Positions 55,909 through 63,987 of a stretch of 64,000 nucleotides of DNA are shown one piece after another. How positions within the stretch are numbered: position 1 is the stretch's first letter; every line of letters starts with the position of its first letter. A program made the translations under genes and the position numbers. Source of the stretch: an uncultured Acidobacteriota bacterium (lineage in GTDB: Bacteria > Acidobacteriota > Blastocatellia > Pyrinomonadales > Pyrinomonadaceae). A model generated the notes under the pieces. The model ran no database searches, was not told the origin of the DNA, and was given only the letters and a program-made list of their open reading frames with translations. The stretch spans positions 248,001 through 312,000 of the forward strand of contig CALMYB010000013.1 of the NCBI GenBank assembly GCA_937873515.1. The letters run 5' to 3'.

Positions 55909-57840
55909 GTGAAAAAGATCATACTACTTGCGGTGATCACGGCCGCTTTTGTTACGGCCGCGTTCGCGCAGCACCAGCCTTTCACGCTGGTTTCGAGCGC
56001 AGCGAAGACGATTACCTTTGATGAATTGCTCGCGGCAGAAAAGACGCGCGACCTCGGCGTAAAAGGTGAAGGCACGCTTACTTTCTCAAAGAAAGAGATA
56101 CGCCTCGTGATCGCAACCGGCCCCGAGAGCGATATGCTCTCGTATCGCATTCAGGGAATGCGAAACCCGACACTCGTTGTGCCCGAAGGAACACGCCTCA
56201 AGATCCTTATCGTTAACAAGGACAGTGATATGTGGCACGATCTGCGGATCGGACACGTGATGGGTGAATTTTCGGCCGATCCGACGCTTGCGATGACCGC
56301 GGGTTCTGTAAAGCTCGAACCGGCCGGCAGCGGCAAGACTTGGCATGCACAGGAACTCGTCATTCAGGCGAATGAAGCAGGCAGCTTCAAATACTTTTGC
56401 AGCGTTACAGGCCACGCGAAAGGCGGAATGTGGGGAACCATAAACGTCGGTGCGGCAACGGAGAAAGTGCCCGCAGCCGAATCGATGCCGGCGGGCCACG
56501 ATCATCACAAGATGATGGAAAACGAAAAGACGACTTCTGCGCCAACGCCGACACCGACACCGTCAGCCGAGCAGGACCACAGCGGCCACAATATGTCGAG
56601 AAAGGGCGATGACGATCAGAACGGTATGGTAATGGCCTCGACCGTCAATATCGGCGACCCGATGAGCCGCGAGAGTTCAGGAACGGCCTGGGTACCGGAT
56701 TCGACACCAATGTACGCCTATATGAAGCACTTCAAGGATGGCGGAATGTTCATGCTGATGGGCTCAGCGTTCTTTCGCTACACGGCTATCGGTTCGTCGC
56801 GCGACGTTTCGGTCGCGGGCAAGGGCTCGCGTTCGCGTTTTGACGCGCCGCATATGCTGATGGCGATGTATTCGCGGCCAGCCGGCAAGAACGGCCAGAT
56901 CGGCATCCGCACGATGTTCAGCCTCGATGCTCTGACGCAGCGTGGTTACGGCTATCCGCTGCTCTATCAATCGGGTGAGCAGTTCCACGGCCAGCCCGTG
57001 CACGACCGGCAGCATCCGCACGATCTCGTCTCGGAGCTTGCATTCACCTATTCGTATAAGTTCGACGACAAACGTTCGGTGTTCGTTTATGCAGGGCTGC
57101 CCGGCGAACCTGCACTCGGCCCCGCGATGTTCATGCACCGCACTTCGGGAGCGAACAATCCGGACGCACCGATCTCGCACCACTGGCAGGACGCCACGCA
57201 CATCACTTGGGGCGTTGTAACCGCCGGAGTATCATTCGGCAAAGTGAAGTTCGAGGCGAGTGCCTTCAACGGCACGGAACCGGACGAGAACCGTTGGGCA
57301 TTCGACCGACCGCGGTTGAATTCCTTTAGCGGGAGGATCTCCTGGAATCCGACGCGCGACCTTTCGTTCCAGATCTCGCACGGCTATCTGCGAAACCCCG
57401 AGCCGCTCGAACCTGATCTCAAGATCCTTCGCAAGACGACTGCCTCGGCGATATACAACCGCCCGTTCGGGAAGGATAAGAACTGGGCAAGCACATTCGT
57501 CTGGGGGCAGAACTACGGCAACGGCGAGCGGTCGAACGCATTTCTCTTCGAGAGCAATTTTGATTTTCAAAAGAATGCGATCTTCGGCCGCCTGGAACGC
57601 GTCGAGAAATCAGCCCACGAACTCGTGCTCGACCATTCATTTCACGGCCCGATGTATTGGGTCGGCGCTTACTCGATCGGCTATGTTCGCGATATCTACA
57701 GCAAGAAAGGCGTCGATGTCGGCCTGGGCGGTATGTTGACAGCGAACTCGAACCCCGTAGCTCTAACGCCCGTTTACGGCGGAACTCGGCACGGCGGCTG
57801 GCAGATCTTCCTGCGGATCCGCCCGTCGAAAATTATGTAG
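55909..57840 (+). CDS. Cupredoxin fused through His/Met-rich linker to a beta-barrel protein
   Basis: A 643-aa exported protein (signal peptide 1-20) in three parts. Residues about 40-180 are a plastocyanin-like cupredoxin with complete type 1 copper ligands: His110 (SDMWH), Cys164 (KYFC), His169 (VTGH) and Met174 (GGM). Residues about 190-240 are rich in His, Met, Pro and Thr (GHDHHKMM, APTPTPTPS, DHSGHNM), the kind of linker that binds copper loosely. Residues 240-643 form a strand-rich domain with HMLMAMYSR, YHQD-like QPVHDRQHPHDL and HGGWQIFLRIRP, fitting an outer-membrane beta-barrel like CopB-type proteins. GTG start at 55909 has a GGAG site. Probably handles copper at the envelope. Confidence 0.82.
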   Translation: MKKIILLAVITAAFVTAAFAQHQPFTLVSSAAKTITFDELLAAEKTRDLGVKGEGTLTFSKKEIRLVIATGPESDMLSYRIQGMRNPTLVVPEGTRLKILIVNKDSDMWHDLRIGHVMGEFSADPTLAMTAGSVKLEPAGSGKTWHAQELVIQANEAGSFKYFCSVTGHAKGGMWGTINVGAATEKVPAAESMPAGHDHHKMMENEKTTSAPTPTPTPSAEQDHSGHNMSRKGDDDQNGMVMASTVNIGDPMSRESSGTAWVPDSTPMYAYMKHFKDGGMFMLMGSAFFRYTAIGSSRDVSVAGKGSRSRFDAPHMLMAMYSRPAGKNGQIGIRTMFSLDALTQRGYGYPLLYQSGEQFHGQPVHDRQHPHDLVSELAFTYSYKFDDKRSVFVYAGLPGEPALGPAMFMHRTSGANNPDAPISHHWQDATHITWGVVTAGVSFGKVKFEASAFNGTEPDENRWAFDRPRLNSFSGRISWNPTRDLSFQISHGYLRNPEPLEPDLKILRKTTASAIYNRPFGKDKNWASTFVWGQNYGNGERSNAFLFESNFDFQKNAIFGRLERVEKSAHELVLDHSFHGPMYWVGAYSIGYVRDIYSKKGVDVGLGGMLTANSNPVALTPVYGGTRHGGWQIFLRIRPSKIM

Positions 57841-58040
57841 AGTTGGCCGTTTGGAAAGCTGGTTCTCTGCGTCTATGCGGCTTAGCGGGAAACAAGGAAA
57901 AGTCCCCCAAATTGGTGGGTTCTGGCTCGCTGCGAAAAAGCAAAATGCCGCGGGTCTTTCGTTAAGCTGCATCCGCAGATGCTAAACTTACTGCACATGC
58001 GAGAAGCGCGCCTTTTCGCAAAAAGGAGTACGAAATAGTT

Positions 58041-58346
58041 ATGAAGTTACCAGGTGGAATGGATCTCGGTTCGATGATGCGGCAGGCACAGCAGATGCAG
58101 GAGCAGATGAGCCGCGAGATGAAGAATCTGGTCGTCGAGGCGGCAGCAGGCGGCGGCGTTGTAACGGTGAAAATGCGGGGCGATTTCGAGGTGCTGGGTG
58201 TTACGATCTCGCCCGATCTAGTCAAAGACGGTGATGTCGAGATGATCCAGGACCTCACGGTCGCGGCCCTCAATGAAGCCCGCCGCAAGGTCGAGGAAGC
58301 TCTCAAAGGCCAACTCGGCGGAATGCTCCCGCCGGGAATGATGTAG
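58041..58346 (+). CDS. ybaB: YbaB/EbfC nucleoid-associated protein
   Basis: A 101-aa DNA-binding dimer of the YbaB/EbfC family. The features are the Met-rich start GGMDLGSMMRQAQQMQEQM, the AAGGGVVTVKMRGDFEV core and EALKGQLGGMLPPGM at the end. An AAGGAG site precedes the ATG. As in many bacteria it is upstream of recR, although here 142 bp of repeat DNA separates the two. dnaX is not seen upstream. Confidence 0.96.
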   Translation: MKLPGGMDLGSMMRQAQQMQEQMSREMKNLVVEAAAGGGVVTVKMRGDFEVLGVTISPDLVKDGDVEMIQDLTVAALNEARRKVEEALKGQLGGMLPPGMM

Positions 58347-58482
58347 GTAATGGTGAATGGTTAATTGTGAATGGTTCATTGCGACTTGATGGTTGTTGAT
58401 GGATGATCCTGAATTGCAGACGACACTGGTCTGCGTTGACGACCGTTCACTATTCACAATTCACCATTAACAATTCACCGTT
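58347..58482. repeat. Palindromic ATGGTGAATGG repeats before recR
   Basis: The ybaB-recR gap is filled by motifs such as AATGGTGAATGGTTAATTGT (58350-58376) and their reverse complement ATTCACAATTCACCATTAAC (58453-58472). The two arms bracket a unique middle of about 75 bp. A related set lies after recR (59108-59315), so this is an intergenic repeat family of the genome, not a CRISPR. Confidence 0.8.
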
Positions 58483-58488
58483 TTCTTT

Positions 58489-59103
58489 ATGTTGGATTAC
58501 TCTGAACCGGTCGCAAAACTGATCGACGAATTCAAACGCCTGCCGGGCATTGGCGGGAAATCTGCACAGCGCCTTGCATTTTATGTGTTGCGGCAACCGG
58601 AGGCAGACGTTGCGGCTTTTGCGCGTTCGTTGCTTGAGGTAAAAGAAAGGATCGTCTTCTGTTCGGTTTGCAACAATTTGACGGATGTCGATCCTTGTCT
58701 TTACTGCGCAAATCCAAAACGCGACCGTTCGCAGATCTGCATTGTGGAAGAGCCGTACAATCTCGTTGCCATTGAAAAGACGCGCTCCTACAAAGGGCTT
58801 TATCACATCCTGCATGGCTCGCTGTCGCCGATCCGAGGCATCGGGCCGGACGAACTGATGCTCAACAATCTTCTACCGAGACTGCGGCCTGAGAATAATG
58901 ACGGTGTAGAGGTAAAGGAGATAATCGTCGCGACCAACCCAACGACCGAGGGCGAAGCGACGGCGAATTACATTGCGCGTCTATTAAAGCCTTTGGGAGT
59001 TCGCGTTACGCGGATCGCTATGGGAATGCCGGTCGGCTCTGACCTGGAGTTTGTCGATGAGGTAACTATGGACAAGGCTCTCACGAATCGGCACGAGATC
59101 TAG
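58489..59103 (+). CDS. recR: Recombination mediator RecR
   Basis: A 204-aa RecR, which with RecF and RecO loads RecA on gapped DNA. The helix-hairpin-helix part (RLPGIGGKSAQRLAFYVL), the Cys4 zinc finger (CSVCNNLTDVDPCLYC), and the Toprim domain (ICIVEEPYNLVAIEKT and ...GSDLEFVDEVTM) are complete. Length typical. It is the next gene after ybaB on the same strand, in the usual order. Both sides carry inverted ATGGTGAATGG-type repeats, unusual for a conserved pair. Confidence 0.97.
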   Translation: MLDYSEPVAKLIDEFKRLPGIGGKSAQRLAFYVLRQPEADVAAFARSLLEVKERIVFCSVCNNLTDVDPCLYCANPKRDRSQICIVEEPYNLVAIEKTRSYKGLYHILHGSLSPIRGIGPDELMLNNLLPRLRPENNDGVEVKEIIVATNPTTEGEATANYIARLLKPLGVRVTRIAMGMPVGSDLEFVDEVTMDKALTNRHEI

Positions 59104-59107
59104 GCGT

Positions 59108-59315
59108 CAAGGGTTAATGGTGAGTTGATAATGGTGAATGGCGTTGCGGAAGGCCGCACGAAGTAAGGCCACCCGTGGGATCCACGCAGCAAATCGTGAA
59201 TGGTAAATGGTAAATAGTGAATGGTGACGGCGATATCGCATCAAACCACTCAACTATTCACGATTCACCATTAACTATTTACGATTCACCATTCACAACT
59301 AACCATTCACAATTA
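59108..59315. repeat. Palindromic ATGGTGAATGG repeats after recR
   Basis: Direct motif copies (TAATGGTGAATGG near 59128-59140, GTGAATGGTAAATGGTAAAT near 59197-59216) and inverted copies (CGATTCACCATTAACTATTT, ATTCACCATTCACAACTAAC, 59262-59305) are interleaved. The last one reaches the pyrE-like gene's stop codon. The same family as the set before recR. Confidence 0.8.
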
Positions 59316-59927
59316 GTATCTGACCTTTTCTTCCTCGGCGTTCGAGGCGCTCCGGGAATTCTTCCACTCTTCCTCTGAATCGTAGAAGTTCACATCGAAG
59401 CTCAGGAGTGATTTAGCCGGGATACCGTCAAATTCGGTCGGTGCATCATCGAACTTTGCGATCGTGCCGATGCCGATCACCTTCGTGCCAAGCTCTTTCA
59501 CGAGTGCGATGGTCTCAGTGATAGCCTTGCCCGAGCGGTTGATGTCGTCAACGATGATCGCGGGGTAAACCTCATATTCCGACAGGAATTGGCGGAACTG
59601 CCGCGTACCGTTCTCCATTTCTGCCCAATATATCTGCTGAGCTCCAAGGGCTTCGCGTACACCGAAGGCGACCATAATGCCGCCGGGGCTTGGGCTAATG
59701 ACCGACACCTTCGGCAACTGGCTCGCGATCGCCTTTTCCATTCGGAAAAGCCGACTGAGCGCGACGGACAAGATGCGCGCATTATCGTAATAGCGAAATG
59801 CGAGCGGCATCTGAAAATAATGCGAGGCGTGCTTACCGTTCGGATAGATAAAGTGGCCGCGGCGATACGCACCGGTCTCGACCAAGATCTGCATTACATC
59901 TTCTGGTGGCGGAATAAGATTGACCAT
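59313..59927 (-). CDS. Orotate phosphoribosyltransferase-like protein
   Basis: A 204-aa type I phosphoribosyltransferase, similar to PyrE, which adds PRPP-derived ribose phosphate to orotate. The opening VMQILVETGAYRRGHFIYPNGKH(A)S matches the PyrE start, and PSPGGIMVAFGVREAL and the PRPP motif AIIVDDINRSGKAITE follow. The PRPP loop reads NRSGKA where PyrE usually has TTG or TAG, so a different base may be the acceptor. I therefore give no gene symbol. The C-terminus is acidic. The stop codon overlaps the intergenic repeat. Confidence 0.8.
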   Translation of the reverse strand: MVNLIPPPEDVMQILVETGAYRRGHFIYPNGKHASHYFQMPLAFRYYDNARILSVALSRLFRMEKAIASQLPKVSVISPSPGGIMVAFGVREALGAQQIYWAEMENGTRQFRQFLSEYEVYPAIIVDDINRSGKAITETIALVKELGTKVIGIGTIAKFDDAPTEFDGIPAKSLLSFDVNFYDSEEEWKNSRSASNAEEEKVRY

Positions 59928-59993
59928 TTTCTAATAAACTCCCCTGACAAGATAAAGTCGGAAACTCTAATTCTACGACTCGGCGTTGGATTT

Positions 59994-60458
59994 TCAAAGA
60001 TCGAGCCCAAAAACCTTTCGGATCAGGAACTGCTGATCGACATTCATCTCGGGTGGGAGGTTTGCGGGATCGAACCACTCAAGGGCAGTGATCTCGCGGC
60101 TTTTCACCTCCCCTCGGCCGTTCGCCCGTGCTGTAAAAATGAACTCGATATGCCGCTTGAGCGTTCGTGTCCGATAAAGTTCGATCTCGCTTAGCTCAAT
60201 ACCGGTTTCTTCGCGGATCTCACGCCGTAGTGCCTCGACCGGCTGCTCAAAATGCTTCATAAAACCGCCCGGCAGACCCCAGCCCGAAGCCGGCCGCAGA
60301 ACGTGATCGAGGACAAGCACGCGGCCATCCTCATTCGTGATGACGCCCGCGACCGACGCCGTGAACTTCTTCTGCGTGATACGCGCCAGAAAGACACGAC
60401 CGTCCCGAGGCAGAAGCTTCCATATCCGTGCGAGCTTTTTGAGGAGGAACGATGTCAT
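59994..60458 (-). CDS. Nudix hydrolase
   Basis: A 154-aa Nudix-fold protein that hydrolyses nucleoside-diphosphate-linked compounds. The Nudix box GX5EX7REUXEEXGU is complete: GGFMKHFEQPVEALRREIRE then ETGIEL. The N-terminal 30 residues are basic and the rest is a normal Nudix domain; the substrate is unknown. It lies 66 bp upstream of the OPRT-like gene on the same strand and could be read with it. Confidence 0.9.
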   Translation of the reverse strand: MTSFLLKKLARIWKLLPRDGRVFLARITQKKFTASVAGVITNEDGRVLVLDHVLRPASGWGLPGGFMKHFEQPVEALRREIREETGIELSEIELYRTRTLKRHIEFIFTARANGRGEVKSREITALEWFDPANLPPEMNVDQQFLIRKVFGLDL

Positions 60459-60513
60459 CTTGCCTGCAAAGTAGAATAGCAGGTCAGGGCCGCCATTAAC
60501 CGTTCGGGAAATC

Positions 60514-60553
60514 GTGAACCGCCTTTGACGAACGAGGGTCGCAGGCGGTTCAC
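60514..60553. repeat. Perfect 11-bp inverted repeat between the M4 peptidase and Nudix genes
   Basis: GTGAACCGCCT (60514-60524) and AGGCGGTTCAC (60543-60553) are perfect inverted copies with an 18-nt spacer. There is no T-run after it in either direction. It is 26 bp after the M4 peptidase stop and about 55 bp upstream of the Nudix start. Terminator without U tract, or operator, are possible. Confidence 0.7.
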
Positions 60554-60579
60554 TGGTCAGATCGACACTAGCGTGCGTG

Positions 60580-62790
60580 TCATTGAAGCGACACGTCGTC
60601 CACGCGGAACGTCGTCCCTAGCGACGAGTCCGTCGTCACACGGAACTGTATCCGTACCGTCTGGCCCTTGTAGGCCGAAACGCTGAACGACTTCTTAGAA
60701 TACGCACCGGCCGTGCCCTTGTTGAGGTTGCTGTAAGTTGCAAGTCTCTTCTTCAGGCTGCCGGACGTGCTGCGTACTTCGACATACAGCTTGTCATACT
60801 GTCGCGTCGTCGTCGTTTCGCCCGATGTCACATTCAGCCAGAAGCTGAGCGTGCCGGTTGCGGACGACGGGATCGTGACCGTTTGATAGCCGCTGCCGGA
60901 GACGCTGTTGCTCTCGCCGAAATATGCGTAGCCGGAACCGCCGTGCGGATAGTTGCCGGGATCGACCCAATACGAGCCGGTGCCGGTCGCCGTCCACGGA
61001 CTGAACGTACCTTCGAAACCGCCGTTGACGATCACTTCGCCACCCGGAGTTGGGGTCGGGGTCGGTGTCGGTGTCGGGGTTACGGTCGGCGTCGGCGTTG
61101 GCGTCGCTGTCGGAGTAGCGGTAGGCGTAGGCGTCGGAGTCGGCGTGCCGCTCGGACAGGAACCGACACCAACTGCGCACCATCCGGTCGCAACACCGTT
61201 GTATTCGGCGCTGGACGAGCCGTAGAGATCGGTCGCTGCATTCAGCGTCGCGGTCCTAGCACCTGCGAAGTTCGTGCTCGACGTCATATAGGTCACAAGC
61301 GCTCGGTAGAAGATCTTCTCCGCAGCAGTTTCGCCGATGCCCGGAGCGGAAATACCGCTCACGCGATTCGTCCCGCCGTTCGCGATCAGGTAGTAAGCAT
61401 GGTTCGAGATGCTGGAGTTTGTGTGAACACCGCAGTTATCGTTGAATGTCGATGGTGTGCAGCTGCCGGGATAGAGGCGGAGCGAATAGTGGTCAGGGTC
61501 GCCGACCGCATTCGGGTTGTCCATTCGGCGAAGGGCATCGCCGGAAGTTCCCGGCGTGTAAGCATCTTCACCGATCTTCCATGTATCGCCGGAGACCACG
61601 CCGCCGTCGGCATAGAGCTCGACCATCGATCCCATGATGTCGGACCAGGACTCGTTAAGAGCTCCCGATTCTTTCGAATACGTAAGGTTTGCCGTCCTTT
61701 CCGTAACGCCGTGCGTCATTTCGTGACCGCATATGTCGATCGTCGTCAGCGGTGTGAAGGTCGAGCCGTCGCCATCGCCGTACGACATCATATTGTTGTA
61801 CCAAAACGCGTTGTTGTAAGCGCCGCTGGAACCAAAGTGAACACGCGACGTGATCAGCGAGACCGAGCCGTTCGCGGCCGCTGTCGTAACGCCGGGACCG
61901 CCCGAACCGTCAATTCCGTTGCGCCCAAGGACGTTAAGGTAGAAGTCATACGTCGTTGCAGCACCGTGATGAGCATCAACACCGGCGCGCTGGATCGTGG
62001 AATTCCAGTTGTCGTCCGTGTCGGTGAAACGCGATTGCGTACCGCCGGCACCCGTATTTTCGTTGCCGGTCGAGTTCATATTGAAGGTTCCCTGCTTACG
62101 CGTGAGATCTTCCATATAGTAGGTCGAACCGGACTGGCTTGTGCTGATCGAGATCGTGCCGCTGTATAGCGAAGAGCCGGTGCCGGTCTGGAGATTGTTG
62201 TATTCAAAGACCTTCTCGCCGGTCTGTGCATCGACAAAGATCACCGGAACGTCTGACGCGTCCGAGCCGTCAATGTGCGGTGTTTCAACTCGATATACGA
62301 GATGGTCGCGATCCTCGCCGCGGAAGATATACATATCGACCTTCGGTTTGTCGCTTATCTTTGCCGAGCCGGAGTACATCCGATTCGCATCGCGAACCGC
62401 GTCCTCGCGTGCGAGATTGGGTGACGTGTTGATAGCGATACCTTCTTTTAGATCATCGGTGATGGTCGCGAGCGAACCGTCGCGGTTCAGGTGGACGATA
62501 GCCTCGCCTTCCCAAACAGGCACGCCGCCGATCGTCTGCCGAACACGGGTGTGTGCCATGCCGAGGCTGTCGATCTCGACCTTTTGAACCTCGAAATCAT
62601 CGGGATTGCCGATGACCCGGCGTGTTGCCTGGTCGCGAAGGATCTCTAGACTCTTCTGTTTTGCTAACGCTAACTCGTCCTGCGAACCGGTAGTAAAGAC
62701 AGCCTTATTCGCTTCTGCGTGTTTTGAGACGATCCCGACCGTAATTAACGTCGAAACGACGACGGCCAAGACCACTAAAAGCTTTTTCAC
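60580..62790 (-). CDS. Secreted M4 (thermolysin-like) metallopeptidase
   Basis: A 736-aa exported zinc protease. Signal peptide 1-27, a propeptide of FTP and PepSY type (about 35-195), then the M4 catalytic domain: His356-Glu-Met-Thr-His360 (HExxH), Glu380 (ESGALNESWSD) as third ligand 20 residues later, and NHAYYLIANGG containing the acid/base His. After residue 555 there is a Thr/Pro dipeptide linker of some 35 residues, then a jelly-roll-like C-terminal domain (about 590-736, GGFEGTFSPW) that may bind carbohydrate or the cell surface. All catalytic residues are present. It is divergent or upstream of nothing else on this strand. The Thr/Pro tract is encoded by near-repetitive DNA (61040-61150). 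Confidence 0.93.
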   Translation of the reverse strand: MKKLLVVLAVVVSTLITVGIVSKHAEANKAVFTTGSQDELALAKQKSLEILRDQATRRVIGNPDDFEVQKVEIDSLGMAHTRVRQTIGGVPVWEGEAIVHLNRDGSLATITDDLKEGIAINTSPNLAREDAVRDANRMYSGSAKISDKPKVDMYIFRGEDRDHLVYRVETPHIDGSDASDVPVIFVDAQTGEKVFEYNNLQTGTGSSLYSGTISISTSQSGSTYYMEDLTRKQGTFNMNSTGNENTGAGGTQSRFTDTDDNWNSTIQRAGVDAHHGAATTYDFYLNVLGRNGIDGSGGPGVTTAAANGSVSLITSRVHFGSSGAYNNAFWYNNMMSYGDGDGSTFTPLTTIDICGHEMTHGVTERTANLTYSKESGALNESWSDIMGSMVELYADGGVVSGDTWKIGEDAYTPGTSGDALRRMDNPNAVGDPDHYSLRLYPGSCTPSTFNDNCGVHTNSSISNHAYYLIANGGTNRVSGISAPGIGETAAEKIFYRALVTYMTSSTNFAGARTATLNAATDLYGSSSAEYNGVATGWCAVGVGSCPSGTPTPTPTPTATPTATPTPTPTVTPTPTPTPTPTPGGEVIVNGGFEGTFSPWTATGTGSYWVDPGNYPHGGSGYAYFGESNSVSGSGYQTVTIPSSATGTLSFWLNVTSGETTTTRQYDKLYVEVRSTSGSLKKRLATYSNLNKGTAGAYSKKSFSVSAYKGQTVRIQFRVTTDSSLGTTFRVDDVSLQ

Positions 62791-63078
62791 AATGCTTATC
62801 CTCCTCAGATAATGTGCTGAAAGTTGCCGAAAAATGGCGGATCCGATATCGGAAACGCCGCATATTTACGCCCATCGAACAGCGAAAAAATGATGCCGAG
62901 CATAAGGAGAAACAAATTGGGGACGCAGTTATGAAAATTAAAAAGCTGAACAAATTTATGCCCAAGTCTTCCGTCTGTCAAGCACAATTCGCACAGTTTT
63001 GGCTAAAGCGGGCAAATATATTCTCGGCAGTCGGTCATTGTGACCGAAACCGCAGGGGTTTTCGATTTTGTGCGGGTC

Positions 63079-63858
63079 CTATACGTTGCCGAAGCCGTAG
63101 GTTCCGGGCGGCGGCGGCGTAAAGAATTGGTCACCTCGATCCTGTCTCGGAAAGACCTGGAGAAAGACTATCGCGTTCGCAACGAACATTATCGGCATAG
63201 ATACCAAATAGACTCCGATACAAAGCAGTAGGAGACCGATCAACGCGACAAGGATGCCGTAGAGGCCGACCGAAATGATTCCGCCGATGTTGGCAAATGA
63301 GGCCTTGGCGCTGAGCTTTACCGCCTCGATCGGGCTGAGATCGAATTCCATCACGAGTGGAATAGCAAAGTAAGTTACCAGCGCCCAAATGATCGTGACC
63401 ACGATAAATACCAAATAGAAGGCAAAGATCGCCATCGTGAACCCGGCTTCGGCTGCACCCAATTCGCCGGTTCTCTGCGCCTGACGCATTGCCTCAGGAT
63501 TGCTAAGCATTATGCCCAAACGGCCAAAATTGAGGCCTGTGTTCAGGACCGTAACAATGATAGTTGGTATGGCTTGGATCAATCCGACCGCCATCAGCGG
63601 TACGAACTTCTTAAAACCTTCGAACATCATTCCGAACTCGACCGGTTGGCCGCGGTGACCTCGCGCCGCAACGTAATAGATTCCGCCGAGCGTCGGCCCC
63701 ACCAAGAACCAACTGATGCACGAAAGACAGCTGATCAGTATCATCGCGACGAGCGAAGTACCGAGATAGGTACCATAACTACCTTTAACTTGTTCCCAGG
63801 CAGAACTGAATGCACTGCTCGCATCGATCGCGCTTCTTTGAAATTGGATATGTTCCAT
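63079..63858 (-). CDS. Multi-pass membrane protein of unknown function
   Basis: A 259-aa integral membrane protein with about six hydrophobic helices. Two long ones (about residues 33-55 and 75-100) precede a cytosolic loop with RQAQRTGELGAAE, and the C-terminal end has a Pro-rich tail TPPPPGTYGFG. The segments IGGIISVGLYGILVALIG and LSPIEAVKLSAKASFA recall membrane domains of the DUF7847/glycerophosphodiesterase type, but there is no catalytic motif. The ATG at 63858 is preferred to a TTG further upstream. Confidence 0.7.
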   Translation of the reverse strand: MEHIQFQRSAIDASSAFSSAWEQVKGSYGTYLGTSLVAMILISCLSCISWFLVGPTLGGIYYVAARGHRGQPVEFGMMFEGFKKFVPLMAVGLIQAIPTIIVTVLNTGLNFGRLGIMLSNPEAMRQAQRTGELGAAEAGFTMAIFAFYLVFIVVTIIWALVTYFAIPLVMEFDLSPIEAVKLSAKASFANIGGIISVGLYGILVALIGLLLLCIGVYLVSMPIMFVANAIVFLQVFPRQDRGDQFFTPPPPGTYGFGNV

Positions 63859-63941
63859 TTTGGGTGTGAATGACTTGTCTTGCGTTTTAAAGAAATCGGA
63901 ATTTGAACGAGTGTAAACCAAGAACCGCTATCTGCAAAAGG

Positions 63942-63987
63942 AAAAAATAGCTGTCAGCCATACCTCGGCCAACAGCTATTCTGTTTT
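63942..63987. terminator. Bidirectional intrinsic terminator at the window end
   Basis: AATAGCTGT and ACAGCTATT (63946-63954, 63972-63980) pair over 9 bp, with a second small GCC/GGC pair in the loop. On the plus strand it leads to CTGTTTTTT; on the minus strand to ATTTTTTCC. It probably ends a gene that reads from beyond the window on the minus strand. Confidence 0.8.

Noticed and set aside
58347-59315. CRISPR array around recR
   Set aside because: The motifs are interleaved in both orientations with variable spacing and a full gene between them. This is not an array.
60883-62169. A 428-codon plus-strand open frame over the M4 peptidase
   Set aside because: It is Arg/Val-rich and low in complexity, mirroring the peptidase codons. 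The opposite strand has the full catalytic motifs.
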